64,000 nt of DNA from Villigracilis sp900696595 (GCA_030263615.1 SZPH01000007.1:18281-82280); one strand, 5' to 3'. Counted from the first letter of the stretch, positions 25,191-34,473 are shown. Notes: generated by a model from the letters alone, not told the origin. A program made the numbers and translations.

Positions 25191-25217
25191 GTAGGTCGCT
25201 CTTAAAGCGTGACCTAC
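25191..25217. repeat. Palindromic repeat (family C) between neuB2 and aldehyde dehydrogenase
   Basis: The outer arms are GTAGGTC (25191-25197) and GACCTAC (25211-25217). The inner arms GCT and AGC give a 27-base element. It shares the GTAGGTC start and the AGCGTGAC right arm with the one at 41897. Confidence 0.8.
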
Positions 25218-25239
25218 ATAATGATTTCAAAGGTAACTC

Positions 25240-26700
25240 ATGCTCCCAAACCAAATCCACAATTGGATCGGCGCACAAGAACAACCCGCTCAAGCGGATG
25301 AGTGGTTCGAGAAACTCAACCCCGCAACTGGACAAGTCCTCTTCAAGGCGGCGCGTTCACGCGCGGCGGATATTCATCGAGCCGTTGAACTGGCAAAGAA
25401 AGCCCAGCCTGCCTGGGCGGATACGCCTGCGGTGCAGCGCGGCATGATCCTGCACAAGATCGTGGTGGGGATGCAAAACCGTCAGAGCGAGATCGCCGCC
25501 ATTGTCGCCGCTGAAACTGGAAAGTCCATGAAAGAGGCGCTGGGCGAGACGGGCGGAGCGATCCAATGCGGATTGTTCTACGCCAGCGAAGGGCAACGTC
25601 TGTATGGTCGCACAACGACGAGCGGCGCGGCGAATAAATACGCGATGACGATTCGCCAGCCCATCGGCGTGGCGGGACTCATCATCGCCGCGAACACGCC
25701 GATTGCGAATGTGGCATGGAAGGTTTTTCCCGCGCTGATCTGCGGCAATGCCGCCGTTTTGAAAGCCGCCGAAGATACGCCAGCCACCGCGTGGATCTTC
25801 GGGCAGATCGCAAAGGAAGCGGGCTTGCCCGACGGCGTGTTGAGCGTCCTGCAGGGATTCGGCGAAGAGGCGGGCGCGCCGTTGGTTGCGCATCAGGATG
25901 TGGGCGTGATCAGTTTTACGGGTTCGACCGAGGTGGGACGCATCATCAACCGTGTGGCGGGGGAACGCTTCGCGCGCATCTCGCTGGAATTGGGCGGGAA
26001 GAATCCGCTCGTGGTGTGCGACGACGCCGATTTGGAGAACGCCGCCAAGTGGGTGTTGCTCTCTGCCTTTAGCAATGCGGGGCAGCGCTGCGCATCTACG
26101 AGCCGCGTCATTATTTTTGAATCGGTCTATGAAAAATTCCGCGACATGCTTGTGGAAAAGACAAAGAAGTTGAAGGTTGGAACAGCGGACGATTGCGATT
26201 TTGGCCCCGTCATTAATGAAGGACAGTTGCTTGGCATGGTTTCCGCAGTGGAGAAAGCAAGGAAAAACGGCGCGACGATTTTATGCGGCGGCGAACGCAT
26301 GACCGACGCCGGACATAAAGACGGTTATTACATGGCGCCGACGTTGATCGAGAACGTCCACCCGCATGATGAGATTTCTGAATGTGAGTTGTTTGGTCCT
26401 GTCGCCTTGTTGTTCAAAGCAAAGGATTTTGAACACGCGCTTCAAATGGCAAACGATACGCCCTACGGTCTGACCGCCAGTATTCACACCAAAAGTATTC
26501 ATCGAGCGGTTCGTTTTTATGACAAGGTGCAGACGGGCGTGGCGGTTGTCAATGCTGGGACGCACGGCTCCGAGCCGCACATGCCTTTCGGCGGGCGCAA
26601 ACTTTCGGGCAACGGTTCGCGCGAGCCCGGCACTGAAGCGCTTGATATTTATTCCGAGTTGAAGGATGTCTATGTCAACATAGACCCGGCGCAGGCATGA
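25240..26700 (+). CDS. Aldehyde dehydrogenase family protein
   Basis: A 486-residue NAD(P)-dependent aldehyde dehydrogenase. The catalytic cysteine is C284 in NAGQRCAST, the general base is E250 in LELGGKNP, and the oxyanion asparagine is in IIAANTPIANVAW (about N152), where the common PWNFP reads ANTPIAN. The end of the protein is a full ALDH dimerisation arm. It lies between neuB2 and a third cytidylyltransferase and overlaps the latter's start. Such a gene is not part of any standard CMP-sugar pathway. Its substrate may be a sugar aldehyde or a small aldehyde released by the nearby transketolase. Confidence 0.9.
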   Translation: MLPNQIHNWIGAQEQPAQADEWFEKLNPATGQVLFKAARSRAADIHRAVELAKKAQPAWADTPAVQRGMILHKIVVGMQNRQSEIAAIVAAETGKSMKEALGETGGAIQCGLFYASEGQRLYGRTTTSGAANKYAMTIRQPIGVAGLIIAANTPIANVAWKVFPALICGNAAVLKAAEDTPATAWIFGQIAKEAGLPDGVLSVLQGFGEEAGAPLVAHQDVGVISFTGSTEVGRIINRVAGERFARISLELGGKNPLVVCDDADLENAAKWVLLSAFSNAGQRCASTSRVIIFESVYEKFRDMLVEKTKKLKVGTADDCDFGPVINEGQLLGMVSAVEKARKNGATILCGGERMTDAGHKDGYYMAPTLIENVHPHDEISECELFGPVALLFKAKDFEHALQMANDTPYGLTASIHTKSIHRAVRFYDKVQTGVAVVNAGTHGSEPHMPFGGRKLSGNGSREPGTEALDIYSELKDVYVNIDPAQA

Positions 26701-27446
26701 GCAAAGAGAATCCTTCGATCATCGCCTTGATTCCCGCGCGCGCCGGTTCAAAGCGTGTGCAGGGAAAAAATATCCGTCCGCTGGCGGGGCATCCGCTGAT
26801 TGCGTATTCCATCTGCGCCGCTCGTCAAAGCGGAATCTTTGCGGATATTCTCGTCTCGACCGACTCGGAGGAATATGCCGGGGTTGCGCGGCAATACGGC
26901 GCGGAAGTTCCCTTTTTGCGTCCGGCTGAAATTGCGGGCGATCTCGCGCTCGACATCGAATGGCTGGACTTCACGCTTCGCAAACTAAAAGAGATAGGCC
27001 GCGAATATGATTGTTTCAGCATTCTGCGCCCGACCAGCCCTTTCCGTTTACCCGCCACGATTCAGCGAGCATGGAATGCCTTCAAAGCCGAAGAAGGCGT
27101 GGACTCGCTCCGCGCGGTGGAGAAGGCCAAGGAACACCCCGGCAAGATGTGGGTGATTCGTGGCAAACGCATGATGCCTTTGCTTCCGTTCGGACCGAAG
27201 GAACAGCCCTGGCATAGCACGCCCTATCAAGGCTTGCCCGAAATCTATTCGCAGAATGCCAGCCTTGAAATTGCCTGGTCGCGCGTGGTCTTTGACGGGC
27301 GAACCATCGCGGGCGAAACAGTCATGCCGTTCATCTCGGAAGGCTATGAAGGCTTTGACGTCAATCATCCCTACGATTGGGAACTGGCGGAACGTCTCGT
27401 GGCAAGCGGAGAGGCGCAACTGCCGAAGGTGGAAAAAATTTCTTAA
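26697..27446 (+). CDS. CMP-nonulosonate cytidylyltransferase-like protein 3
   Basis: A 249-residue NeuA-type cytidylyltransferase-like enzyme with LIPARAGSKRVQGKN, VSTDSEEYAG and ILRPTSPFRLP. The C-terminal half (QNASLEIAWS and EGYEGFDVNHPYDWE) is more like the SpsF-type/acylneuraminate branch than the two other copies. The ATG overlaps the aldehyde dehydrogenase stop. A distinct third activating enzyme strengthens the case for a second kind of CMP-linked sugar here. Confidence 0.88.
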   Translation: MSKENPSIIALIPARAGSKRVQGKNIRPLAGHPLIAYSICAARQSGIFADILVSTDSEEYAGVARQYGAEVPFLRPAEIAGDLALDIEWLDFTLRKLKEIGREYDCFSILRPTSPFRLPATIQRAWNAFKAEEGVDSLRAVEKAKEHPGKMWVIRGKRMMPLLPFGPKEQPWHSTPYQGLPEIYSQNASLEIAWSRVVFDGRTIAGETVMPFISEGYEGFDVNHPYDWELAERLVASGEAQLPKVEKIS

Positions 27447-27516
27447 AGAAGAATCAGGTACGGGCGCGGGGTGAGGCGCAGCGTTCGGAGATGGAACAAT
27501 AGGAGAAACAATCGGA

Positions 27517-28380
27517 ATGCCAAGAGAATCATCATCCAAAAATCTATATGACCTGATCTGGGGAGTCCGCCGCGACACCCCGGAATGGAGCGTTGGGCGT
27601 TTCGAAAAACTCCACGAGTTGATCGGCACCTACAACCTGCGCGGTAAAAAGATACTCGATGTGTGTTGTGGAATGGGGTCCAAGGCCTATGCGGCTCTCG
27701 AACTCGGCGCGAAGGTTTGGGCGCATGATGGATCGGTGGAAGGTCCGAATCTTTTAAAACAGCATGTCGAAAGCCAAAATGCGGTTCCTGAAAATTTGAA
27801 AGGCTGGAATCGGTGGCGGTATCGGCTTTCCAAACCTGATGCGAAGAACCTTACCCTTGCGCCGGGCATTGATATTACCGGGATATCAAACCATTTTGGC
27901 GATGAGAAATTTGACGTGGTTTATATGGGATGGGCGTTGATGCATGTGGAAGACCCAGCCCGGGCCGCAACTGACCTTCAAAAATTAACCGTGCCCGGCG
28001 GGTTGATCGCGGTTTCGTATTTTAACCAGAATTCCACTTCGCAGATTATCAGGGATATCCGCGAATATACGCTGGGGCTTCCGATGGATGAGGCGGCCGA
28101 GATCACTGCGAAGATCGGCAAACGCTGGGGCTTCGATAAGAGCGCCAGTCTGCGCGACCTGCTCGAAGATACCGAAGGCAACCGGACCCTCGCTGCGTTA
28201 AAGAGGCTGGCTGAGGAAAAGGGGTATACACCTGAAGAGATTGAGAAGGATCTTCATTTCGAGGATATGCAAACCCCATACCTCTATAATTTGGATGACG
28301 ATGTAGTGGCGGGATATTTCGAAGAATCTTCGAAGATCATTTTCCGCCGCCCTGGGTTGATCCGCGCAAGAAAACTATAA
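27517..28380 (+). CDS. Class I SAM methyltransferase
   Basis: A 287-residue methyltransferase with the SAM loop KILDVCCGMGSKAY, AHDGSVEG and the later YMGWALMHVEDP; PGGLIAVSYFNQN marks the end of the core. It is separated from the cytidylyltransferase by about 70 bases and preceded by a GGAG-like site. The N-terminal DLIWGVRRDTPEW may help choose a substrate. The target is probably a glycan sugar; nothing more specific is visible. Confidence 0.82.
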   Translation: MPRESSSKNLYDLIWGVRRDTPEWSVGRFEKLHELIGTYNLRGKKILDVCCGMGSKAYAALELGAKVWAHDGSVEGPNLLKQHVESQNAVPENLKGWNRWRYRLSKPDAKNLTLAPGIDITGISNHFGDEKFDVVYMGWALMHVEDPARAATDLQKLTVPGGLIAVSYFNQNSTSQIIRDIREYTLGLPMDEAAEITAKIGKRWGFDKSASLRDLLEDTEGNRTLAALKRLAEEKGYTPEEIEKDLHFEDMQTPYLYNLDDDVVAGYFEESSKIIFRRPGLIRARKL

Positions 28381-28405
28381 GGCAGTTCAATCTGATAATC
28401 AATAG

Positions 28406-29389
28406 ATGAAGACTTTTCAGGAACTTCTCTCATCCGTTTGGATGAAAATCCCCAAGCCTTATCCCGCTCTTGCACAACTGGCGGCAGATTACGATTCTCG
28501 ATGGATGACGGGTTCGGACATCCTTTACCTGGGCGACTCGGTCGTGGAGCGCGTCTCGTGGCACGATAACGACAAGCGGACACTCGATAGAATGGTTGCC
28601 GAAACGCTTGATGGTAAATACAGCCTTCTTTGTATAGCGCAGGCGGCTTATCACTTCCGAGTGTACTATCACCTGCTGGAAGTACTCAGGTGTATGCGAA
28701 ACAAACCGGAACTTGTCATCCTGCCGATCAATATGAGATGTTTCTCGCCTCAATGGGACTTGAACCCGGCATGGCAGTTCGAGGAGGAGATTCAAGCGTT
28801 GAGAGCGTATCCGCAAACCAAAAGAATCCCCGCCATTCGCGGCAATGCCGATGCGCTGACATACTCAGAGACAGAGCGCAATCTTGCGCTTGACCTTCCG
28901 TTCACGGAGTTGAAATGTCTCGGTCAGTTCCTCGACATTATCAAAAATATCCCGACCGACCCGCAAGGGAAGTTCCGCCGCAGAAAGCAGATTTATATCC
29001 TTCATTATCTCAACACGCTGCAGCGCAATCACCGCAGGCTGGAGTATCTCGGCAAAACGCTCGACTTGCTGAGCGAACTGAATATCCGCGCATTATTGTA
29101 TATTACTCCGATCAATTATGAGGGCGGAATGAGACATGTTGGCGCAAGGTTTATGGATATTGTCCGCGCCAATGCAAAAGTCGTGCAGGACTATATTTAT
29201 CCCTGGTTAAGAAAAGATCGGGTTGGCTTCTTGAATCTTCAAGAGCGCTTAACATCTGATCACTTTTTTCATGCCGACGAACTCACCGAACATTTGAACC
29301 AAACCGGGCGGACGATGGTAGCGCAGGCGCTCGTAAAAAAAATCGAAGGAGTCATGAAAGTTAACAACGAGGAAACATGGTCGAACTAA
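28406..29389 (+). CDS. SGNH/GDSL-like protein of unknown role
   Basis: A 327-residue soluble protein without a signal peptide. A GDS-type block I (LYLGDSVVERVSW) lies about 40 residues in, an asparagine segment LPINMRCFSP in the middle, and DHFFHADELTEHLNQTG near the end resembles the Asp-x-x-His block of the SGNH fold. Such enzymes hydrolyse or transfer ester groups, often acetyl. It lies between a methyltransferase and a transketolase and its stop overlaps the latter. The fold call rests on these motifs alone, and no named family is recognised. Confidence 0.6.
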   Translation: MKTFQELLSSVWMKIPKPYPALAQLAADYDSRWMTGSDILYLGDSVVERVSWHDNDKRTLDRMVAETLDGKYSLLCIAQAAYHFRVYYHLLEVLRCMRNKPELVILPINMRCFSPQWDLNPAWQFEEEIQALRAYPQTKRIPAIRGNADALTYSETERNLALDLPFTELKCLGQFLDIIKNIPTDPQGKFRRRKQIYILHYLNTLQRNHRRLEYLGKTLDLLSELNIRALLYITPINYEGGMRHVGARFMDIVRANAKVVQDYIYPWLRKDRVGFLNLQERLTSDHFFHADELTEHLNQTGRTMVAQALVKKIEGVMKVNNEETWSN

Positions 29390-31353
29390 AATTGATCCCC
29401 GTGGAAGAATTCAAGCGCGTGCGCAATTCTTCTGCTGATAAATACAAGAAACTTCAGATCATTGCGGATATGTGCCGCGCCAACACGCTCGTCGAAGTGA
29501 AACGCGCCGGGTCGGGACATCTCGGCTCCAGTTTCAGCGCGATGGATATCGTGGTTTGGATGTATTACGAAGAAATGAACGTCGTCAAGGCTGGCTTTGA
29601 CCATCCCGACCGCGATATTTATTTTTCATCCAAAGGACACGATGTGCCGGGCTTGTACGCGGCGCTTCATTCGCTTGGCGAAATCTCCGACGAAATGTTG
29701 TTATCCCTGCGCCGTCTCAACGGCTTGAACGGACATCCCGATATTTCCAATCGCGGCATGGAAGCCAACTCCGGTTCGCTGGGCATGGGCATCTCGAAGG
29801 GGCGCGGCATGGCATGGGCGAAGAAATACAATCGCAACGGCGGGCGCGTTTACGTCATGACCGGCGACGGCGAATTGCAGGAAGGTCAAAATTACGAAGC
29901 TCTGCACGTCGCCGCGCATCACAAGGCGGACAACCTCACCGTCATCGTTGACGACAACAAGGTGCAATCCGACAAACCCGTCGCCGAGATCATTGACCTG
30001 CGCAACCTTGTCGAAAAGTTCACGGCCTTTGGCTGGCATGTCATCCGCATTGACGGGCATGATTTCCGCCAGATCGAAAAGGCGCTTGCCGAAGCAAAAC
30101 AAATCAAAGGCAAGCCGCAGATCATCATCGCCGATACCATCAAAGGTCGCGGTATCTCTTTCATGGAGCATCCCGCCGCGCTTGAAATTGGGAAGGGACT
30201 CTATCCCTGGCATTCGGGCGCGCCGGATGATGCGGCCTTCGAAGCGGGTTATTCCGAATTGATTCAGCGCATCAATACGGACCTCGCGGCTGTGTCGCTC
30301 GACCCGTTGCATTTGACTCCCGTTGAGCCGGAAGTGAAGACCGCGAGTCCGTCCATGTTGGAGGGCGAGCCGCTCAGTCAGGCGGCGCTGGATCGCTTGT
30401 CCGTCAAACCGACGGATGAATATGTCTCGCGCGCGTACGGTCAAGCCTTGGTGGAACTCGCCGCCACGCGCAAAGACATCGTTGTACTCGACGCCGATCT
30501 TTCTTCCGACTGCAAAGTCCGCGATTTTGAAAACACTTATCCCGACCGCTTTATTGAAAACGGCATTGCCGAGCAGGATATGGTTTCGATGGCGGCGGGA
30601 CTTGCCCGTCAGGGACTTTTGCCCGTCGTCAATTCTTTCGCCAGTTTCCTCGCCTCGCGCGCCAACGAGCAGATTTACAACGCCGCAAGCGAAAAATCCA
30701 AAATCATTTACGCGCTTCATTACGCGGGCTTGATTCCGGCAGGTCCCGGAAAATCTCACCAATCCCTGCGCGATATTTCGCTCTTCTCCGCCCTGCCGAA
30801 TTGCGCCATCCTGCAACCGTGCAGCGCCGAAGAGACGCGCATGGCGACGGATTACGCCGTGAACAAAACTGATGATGTGATTGCCCTGCGCCTCATCATT
30901 GGTCCAAGTCCGCGGCGTATTGCGCTCCCAGCCGGGTATGAGTTCACGCCCGGGGTGGGCTGTCAACTCACGGCGGGAAAAGATGCGGTCATGTTTGCGT
31001 ATGGGCCGGTCATGCTGCACGAGGCGCTCCTCGCCAGTGAACTCCTCGCCGAGCGCGGATTCGGTTTGAGCATCGTCAACATGCCCTGGCTCAACCGCGT
31101 GGATGTGAAGTGGCTCGCTGAAATTCTCAAGCCCTATTCAAATATCTTCATGCTCGAAGACCATCACCCCGCGGGCGGTTTGATGGATAATATTCTGACA
31201 GTTTGTTCGGAACATAGTTTGCTCAATGGCAGGCAAATGATCAAGTTTGCGGTGGAAGGCTACCCCGCCTGCGGCACGCCGCAACAGGCATTGGCGTTCC
31301 ATGAACTGGATGGGCTGTCGTTATCGAAGCGTGTGATGAAGGTTTGCGGATAA
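29377..31353 (+). CDS. Transketolase, full-length, in a polysaccharide locus
   Basis: A 658-residue thiamine-diphosphate enzyme with both halves in one chain. The N-terminal TPP domain has GDGELQEG (GDG at 163-165) with N194 closing the motif. The pyrimidine-binding domain has the catalytic glutamate E399 in GIAEQ, and a C-terminal domain is present. The RAGSGHLGSS and SSKGHDVPG blocks carry the histidines that contact substrate. Housekeeping transketolases are similar in size, but this gene is embedded in the glycan operon with stop-start overlaps on its 5' side and a one-base gap on its 3' side. It may therefore make or trim a ketose for an unusual sugar here. Confidence 0.88.
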   Translation: MVELKLIPVEEFKRVRNSSADKYKKLQIIADMCRANTLVEVKRAGSGHLGSSFSAMDIVVWMYYEEMNVVKAGFDHPDRDIYFSSKGHDVPGLYAALHSLGEISDEMLLSLRRLNGLNGHPDISNRGMEANSGSLGMGISKGRGMAWAKKYNRNGGRVYVMTGDGELQEGQNYEALHVAAHHKADNLTVIVDDNKVQSDKPVAEIIDLRNLVEKFTAFGWHVIRIDGHDFRQIEKALAEAKQIKGKPQIIIADTIKGRGISFMEHPAALEIGKGLYPWHSGAPDDAAFEAGYSELIQRINTDLAAVSLDPLHLTPVEPEVKTASPSMLEGEPLSQAALDRLSVKPTDEYVSRAYGQALVELAATRKDIVVLDADLSSDCKVRDFENTYPDRFIENGIAEQDMVSMAAGLARQGLLPVVNSFASFLASRANEQIYNAASEKSKIIYALHYAGLIPAGPGKSHQSLRDISLFSALPNCAILQPCSAEETRMATDYAVNKTDDVIALRLIIGPSPRRIALPAGYEFTPGVGCQLTAGKDAVMFAYGPVMLHEALLASELLAERGFGLSIVNMPWLNRVDVKWLAEILKPYSNIFMLEDHHPAGGLMDNILTVCSEHSLLNGRQMIKFAVEGYPACGTPQQALAFHELDGLSLSKRVMKVCG

Positions 31354-31354
31354 A

Positions 31355-32764
31355 ATGAGTGAAATAAAAATTGGTATTCCCCTTGGCGGCAAGATGGCGA
31401 CCCGCGTTTTGCATCAGCCGTCTTTTCGAGCGCGGCTCGCAAACAGCGGATTCAAACCTGTCTATTTCATGTGGTCGCAGTATTTTCGATCCTTTGACTT
31501 CGACCCGGAGCAATACCGCGAACTGCGCGTGGAGGAATACGACAAGTACGACCAGAAGCGCAGGCTGCTGCGCACGATGAAGAAATTGCGCCGCTTCGTC
31601 ATCATCACCGAGACAACCGACTTGCGTTTTCGCGAGGAGGTTGAGAGCATTTTATACGACTCGCCCGCTTCGCAGGTTGGATCCTATATCTTTTTCACCG
31701 ATTTCCTGCGGCGCATTCCCAATATGGGAAAATTTCTGCTCTGGCTGGAGTCGACCTTTTATAAACCGAACTTTCATGAAAAAGATATCCGCGAGAGCGG
31801 GTTGAAATGTGCGCTGACCCCTGGCATCGGAAATTATGGGTTTGGTCATGCCGGGAATTTTGCGCGCGAAGCGCAAAAACAGAACCTTCCTGTCTTTGCG
31901 AGCATTACAAATTATGACAACATCGTAAATATGGGTTATCGCGGATACACGCCGACTTGTCTGGCAGTTTGGAGTCAACAGATGGCGGACGAAGCGATCC
32001 GCCTGCACGGCATACCGGCAAGCAAGATCGAGGTCACGGGACCATTGCAATATGACAGATTCATACAGCCCCTTCCAATAGGCAGGGATGAATTTCTGAA
32101 ATCCATCGATCTCGATCCTGCCAAGAAGACGATCTTTTTTGCGGGCGGCGTAAACATCACCCGTTATTTCGAGATCTACAAACTCTTCATCGAGCAGAAG
32201 TCTCGCGTCTCTTCCGAGCCCTTCAATTTCGTCGTACGCCCGTATCCGCATGGCAAGTTATTGGGGTCTCCAGGCTGGCAGGCGCTGGAAAAACTGTTCC
32301 GCCAGGAGGGCGTGTATCTCTCCAACCCCGGCTCCATTGAAGCGGCGGGCGACCGCCGGAATGAATATCAAATGGATCTGAACTTCGATGAAGGACCGGA
32401 TGAATTGGCGTATCTTCTTCATTACAGCGACGTAATGATCAATTATTTTTCGACCATCAGTCTCGAAGCGGCGATCTGCGACCTGCCCGTAATTCATTTG
32501 GGGTACGACATTTACACGTACGGGCATCGCTTCCATATGACATCCGCATTTTTACAGAGACAGACGCACAACCGTAGAAAACTGCGCCTTGCCGCCTCGC
32601 GCATAGCAAAGGACGAGAATGATTTGATCAGACACGTCAATATATACCTGGCAGATCGCGCCCTGGAGCGCGAGGCGCGCCACGAATACGCCGTTTCAGA
32701 ATGTGGGGAGTTGGACGGCAGGGCGGGGGAACGCCTCATCCAAATGATCAAAAGCCGGATTTAA
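31355..32764 (+). CDS. GT-B-fold glycosyltransferase-like protein, member 3 of a three-gene family
   Basis: A 469-residue relative of 15820 and 22739, more distant at the N-terminus (IGIPLGGKMATRVLHQP). It keeps FASITNYDNIVNMGYRGY where the others have SWDN. It also keeps EVTGPLQYDRF, a VVRPYPHGK motif, and a C-terminal HYSDVMINYFSTISLEAAI in place of GVNTT. It starts one base after the transketolase. Position and homology suggest that it transfers the sugar built by the transketolase/ALDH/cytidylyltransferase group, but that is inference. Confidence 0.65.
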   Translation: MSEIKIGIPLGGKMATRVLHQPSFRARLANSGFKPVYFMWSQYFRSFDFDPEQYRELRVEEYDKYDQKRRLLRTMKKLRRFVIITETTDLRFREEVESILYDSPASQVGSYIFFTDFLRRIPNMGKFLLWLESTFYKPNFHEKDIRESGLKCALTPGIGNYGFGHAGNFAREAQKQNLPVFASITNYDNIVNMGYRGYTPTCLAVWSQQMADEAIRLHGIPASKIEVTGPLQYDRFIQPLPIGRDEFLKSIDLDPAKKTIFFAGGVNITRYFEIYKLFIEQKSRVSSEPFNFVVRPYPHGKLLGSPGWQALEKLFRQEGVYLSNPGSIEAAGDRRNEYQMDLNFDEGPDELAYLLHYSDVMINYFSTISLEAAICDLPVIHLGYDIYTYGHRFHMTSAFLQRQTHNRRKLRLAASRIAKDENDLIRHVNIYLADRALEREARHEYAVSECGELDGRAGERLIQMIKSRI

Positions 32765-32784
32765 GAAGGAAATAAAGAACAAGA

Positions 32785-33435
32785 ATGATGCAAAGAATCA
32801 TACAAGCATTACGGATGTACGCTCATCTGTTTCCGCCGCTTCAACGGCGGCTCGATCACCAGCGCCAGTTGGAACAATTGGATTGGTGGCGAAATCAGGA
32901 GACGCGCTTCCTGCCCCTTCCACACCTGATGAAGCAGGAGATTTTGAAGGGCTACGCCTCGGAATACAGGTTGTCCATTCTGGTTGAAACCGGGACCTAC
33001 ATGGGCGAGATGGTCGAAGCCCTGCGCGAATCCTTCGAGCGGGTCTATTCCATCGAATTGAGCGAAACGCACGCGCAACGGGCGCGGAGATATTTCCGCG
33101 GGCAAAGGAATGTGACGATTTTACAGGGCGACAGCGGCGATGTGATTGGCGGTTTGATGAAAGAAATTGACCGCCCGGCGCTCTTCTGGCTGGACGGGCA
33201 TTGGTCCGCGGATGAAACGGCGCGCGGGAAGAAAAGCACGCCTGTCATGGAAGAACTCGGTCACATCCTGCGCGCCGAAGACCTGCGCCACGTCATCTTG
33301 ATAGACGATGCGCGCGCCTTTGGAAAATCTGAGGATTACCCCACCATGGATGAATTGAGGTCGTTTGTCCTTTCTCTCCGCAAAAATGTGACGATCGCTT
33401 CCGAAGACGACATTATCAGGATATTGCCGCAATGA
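32785..33435 (+). CDS. Class I SAM methyltransferase-like protein
   Basis: A 216-residue protein with an unusual SAM loop, VETGTYMGEMVEAL, then YSIELSETHAQ and ALFWLDGHWSADET; IDDARAF marks a late acidic site. These match small sugar O-methyltransferase-type proteins (TylF/Methyltransf_24-like). Its ATG at 32785 is 20 bases after the preceding gene. It overlaps the next glycosyltransferase by 4 bases. The substrate is not known. Confidence 0.72.
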   Translation: MMQRIIQALRMYAHLFPPLQRRLDHQRQLEQLDWWRNQETRFLPLPHLMKQEILKGYASEYRLSILVETGTYMGEMVEALRESFERVYSIELSETHAQRARRYFRGQRNVTILQGDSGDVIGGLMKEIDRPALFWLDGHWSADETARGKKSTPVMEELGHILRAEDLRHVILIDDARAFGKSEDYPTMDELRSFVLSLRKNVTIASEDDIIRILPQ

Positions 33436-34418
33436 CGAGCGCCCCGCCCCTGCTGACCATTGGCGTCCTGAGCTGGAACCGCCTGCATTATTTGCGCGCC
33501 ACGCTCGAGTCCATGAAGCGCTGCATCCAATACCCGCGCATTCAATGGATCGTGCTGGATAACCGCTCCACCGAGAGCGGGCTGGCAGAGTACCTAAAAA
33601 GCCTGGATTGGGTGGACGACCTGATTTTCATGAAATCAACGCACGTCGGCGCGATGAACGAGATCGTTTCGCGCGCAAAGGGCGAAGCGCTATTGCTGTG
33701 GCCCGACGACATGCAGTTCGTCGTCGAAGGCGACTGGATGAAGGATTGCATGGAAGTCCTGATGACGAATCGCTGGATTGGGAGCATGAGCCTCAACTTT
33801 CAGCGGAGGGAAACCGTGAAGCGCATTTGGGGACCCGGGCAATCCCTTCGGGCTGGAGTCAAGGAGGCGTGGAATGAACTCAAACGCTACGGGACGGGAT
33901 TCCGCTTCCGTAAAAAATTATTATCTTCTCGCGGCTATCCCATACGGACATACGGCTGGAAGGAGGATGGTATTATTGGCGCCGGGATCGCATCGCTGAC
34001 GCGCGCCGACCTTTGGAAGACGCTCGGACCGTGGAAGGTGGACAGCGGCGACCGCAACATCGTCGACTCCAGCGGCGGCGGGGAGGCGGAAATGCTCGTC
34101 CGCTGGCAAAACTCCGGGATGCCCTTGCAACGCGCCATTCCGGTTCTGCCGGTCAGCGCGGATATTCTCACCGACAGTCTTGGCACCAAGGCAAAAGTGC
34201 GCGGGGATAAACGCTATGGCGATTACAGAGCCCCCACTCAAGGCGATTTCTATTATCGTATTCGCAAGCAGGAAGATGTTTCAAATTTGTGGAAGAATGA
34301 CCAGCCAGTGTCCTTTGAGGACTTTGTGGAGCCGGTCGGGTTTAATTTGCCCCTGGATGAGCGGGGTAATTTGCTCAAAGGCGGCTTGAATATGTCCATT
34401 GTTTCCTCCATCGTTTGA
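33432..34418 (+). CDS. Glycosyltransferase family 2
   Basis: A 328-residue GT-A enzyme with IGVLSWNRLHYLRATLES, VLDNRSTESG and an acidic site WPDDMQF in place of the usual DXD. The C-terminal half has no membrane helix. It overlaps the preceding methyltransferase and is followed by a carbamoyltransferase. The donor and acceptor are unknown. Confidence 0.83.
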   Translation: MTSAPPLLTIGVLSWNRLHYLRATLESMKRCIQYPRIQWIVLDNRSTESGLAEYLKSLDWVDDLIFMKSTHVGAMNEIVSRAKGEALLLWPDDMQFVVEGDWMKDCMEVLMTNRWIGSMSLNFQRRETVKRIWGPGQSLRAGVKEAWNELKRYGTGFRFRKKLLSSRGYPIRTYGWKEDGIIGAGIASLTRADLWKTLGPWKVDSGDRNIVDSSGGGEAEMLVRWQNSGMPLQRAIPVLPVSADILTDSLGTKAKVRGDKRYGDYRAPTQGDFYYRIRKQEDVSNLWKNDQPVSFEDFVEPVGFNLPLDERGNLLKGGLNMSIVSSIV

Positions 34419-34473
34419 TGGGTGTTGAATCAATTCAATAAATTACTTCTAAAGAATGATTGGAGATCAAATT

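Noticed and set aside
29701..31020. A 439-residue open frame antisense to the transketolase
   Set aside because: It mirrors codon bias of the real gene, has no recognisable motifs and no ribosome-binding site.
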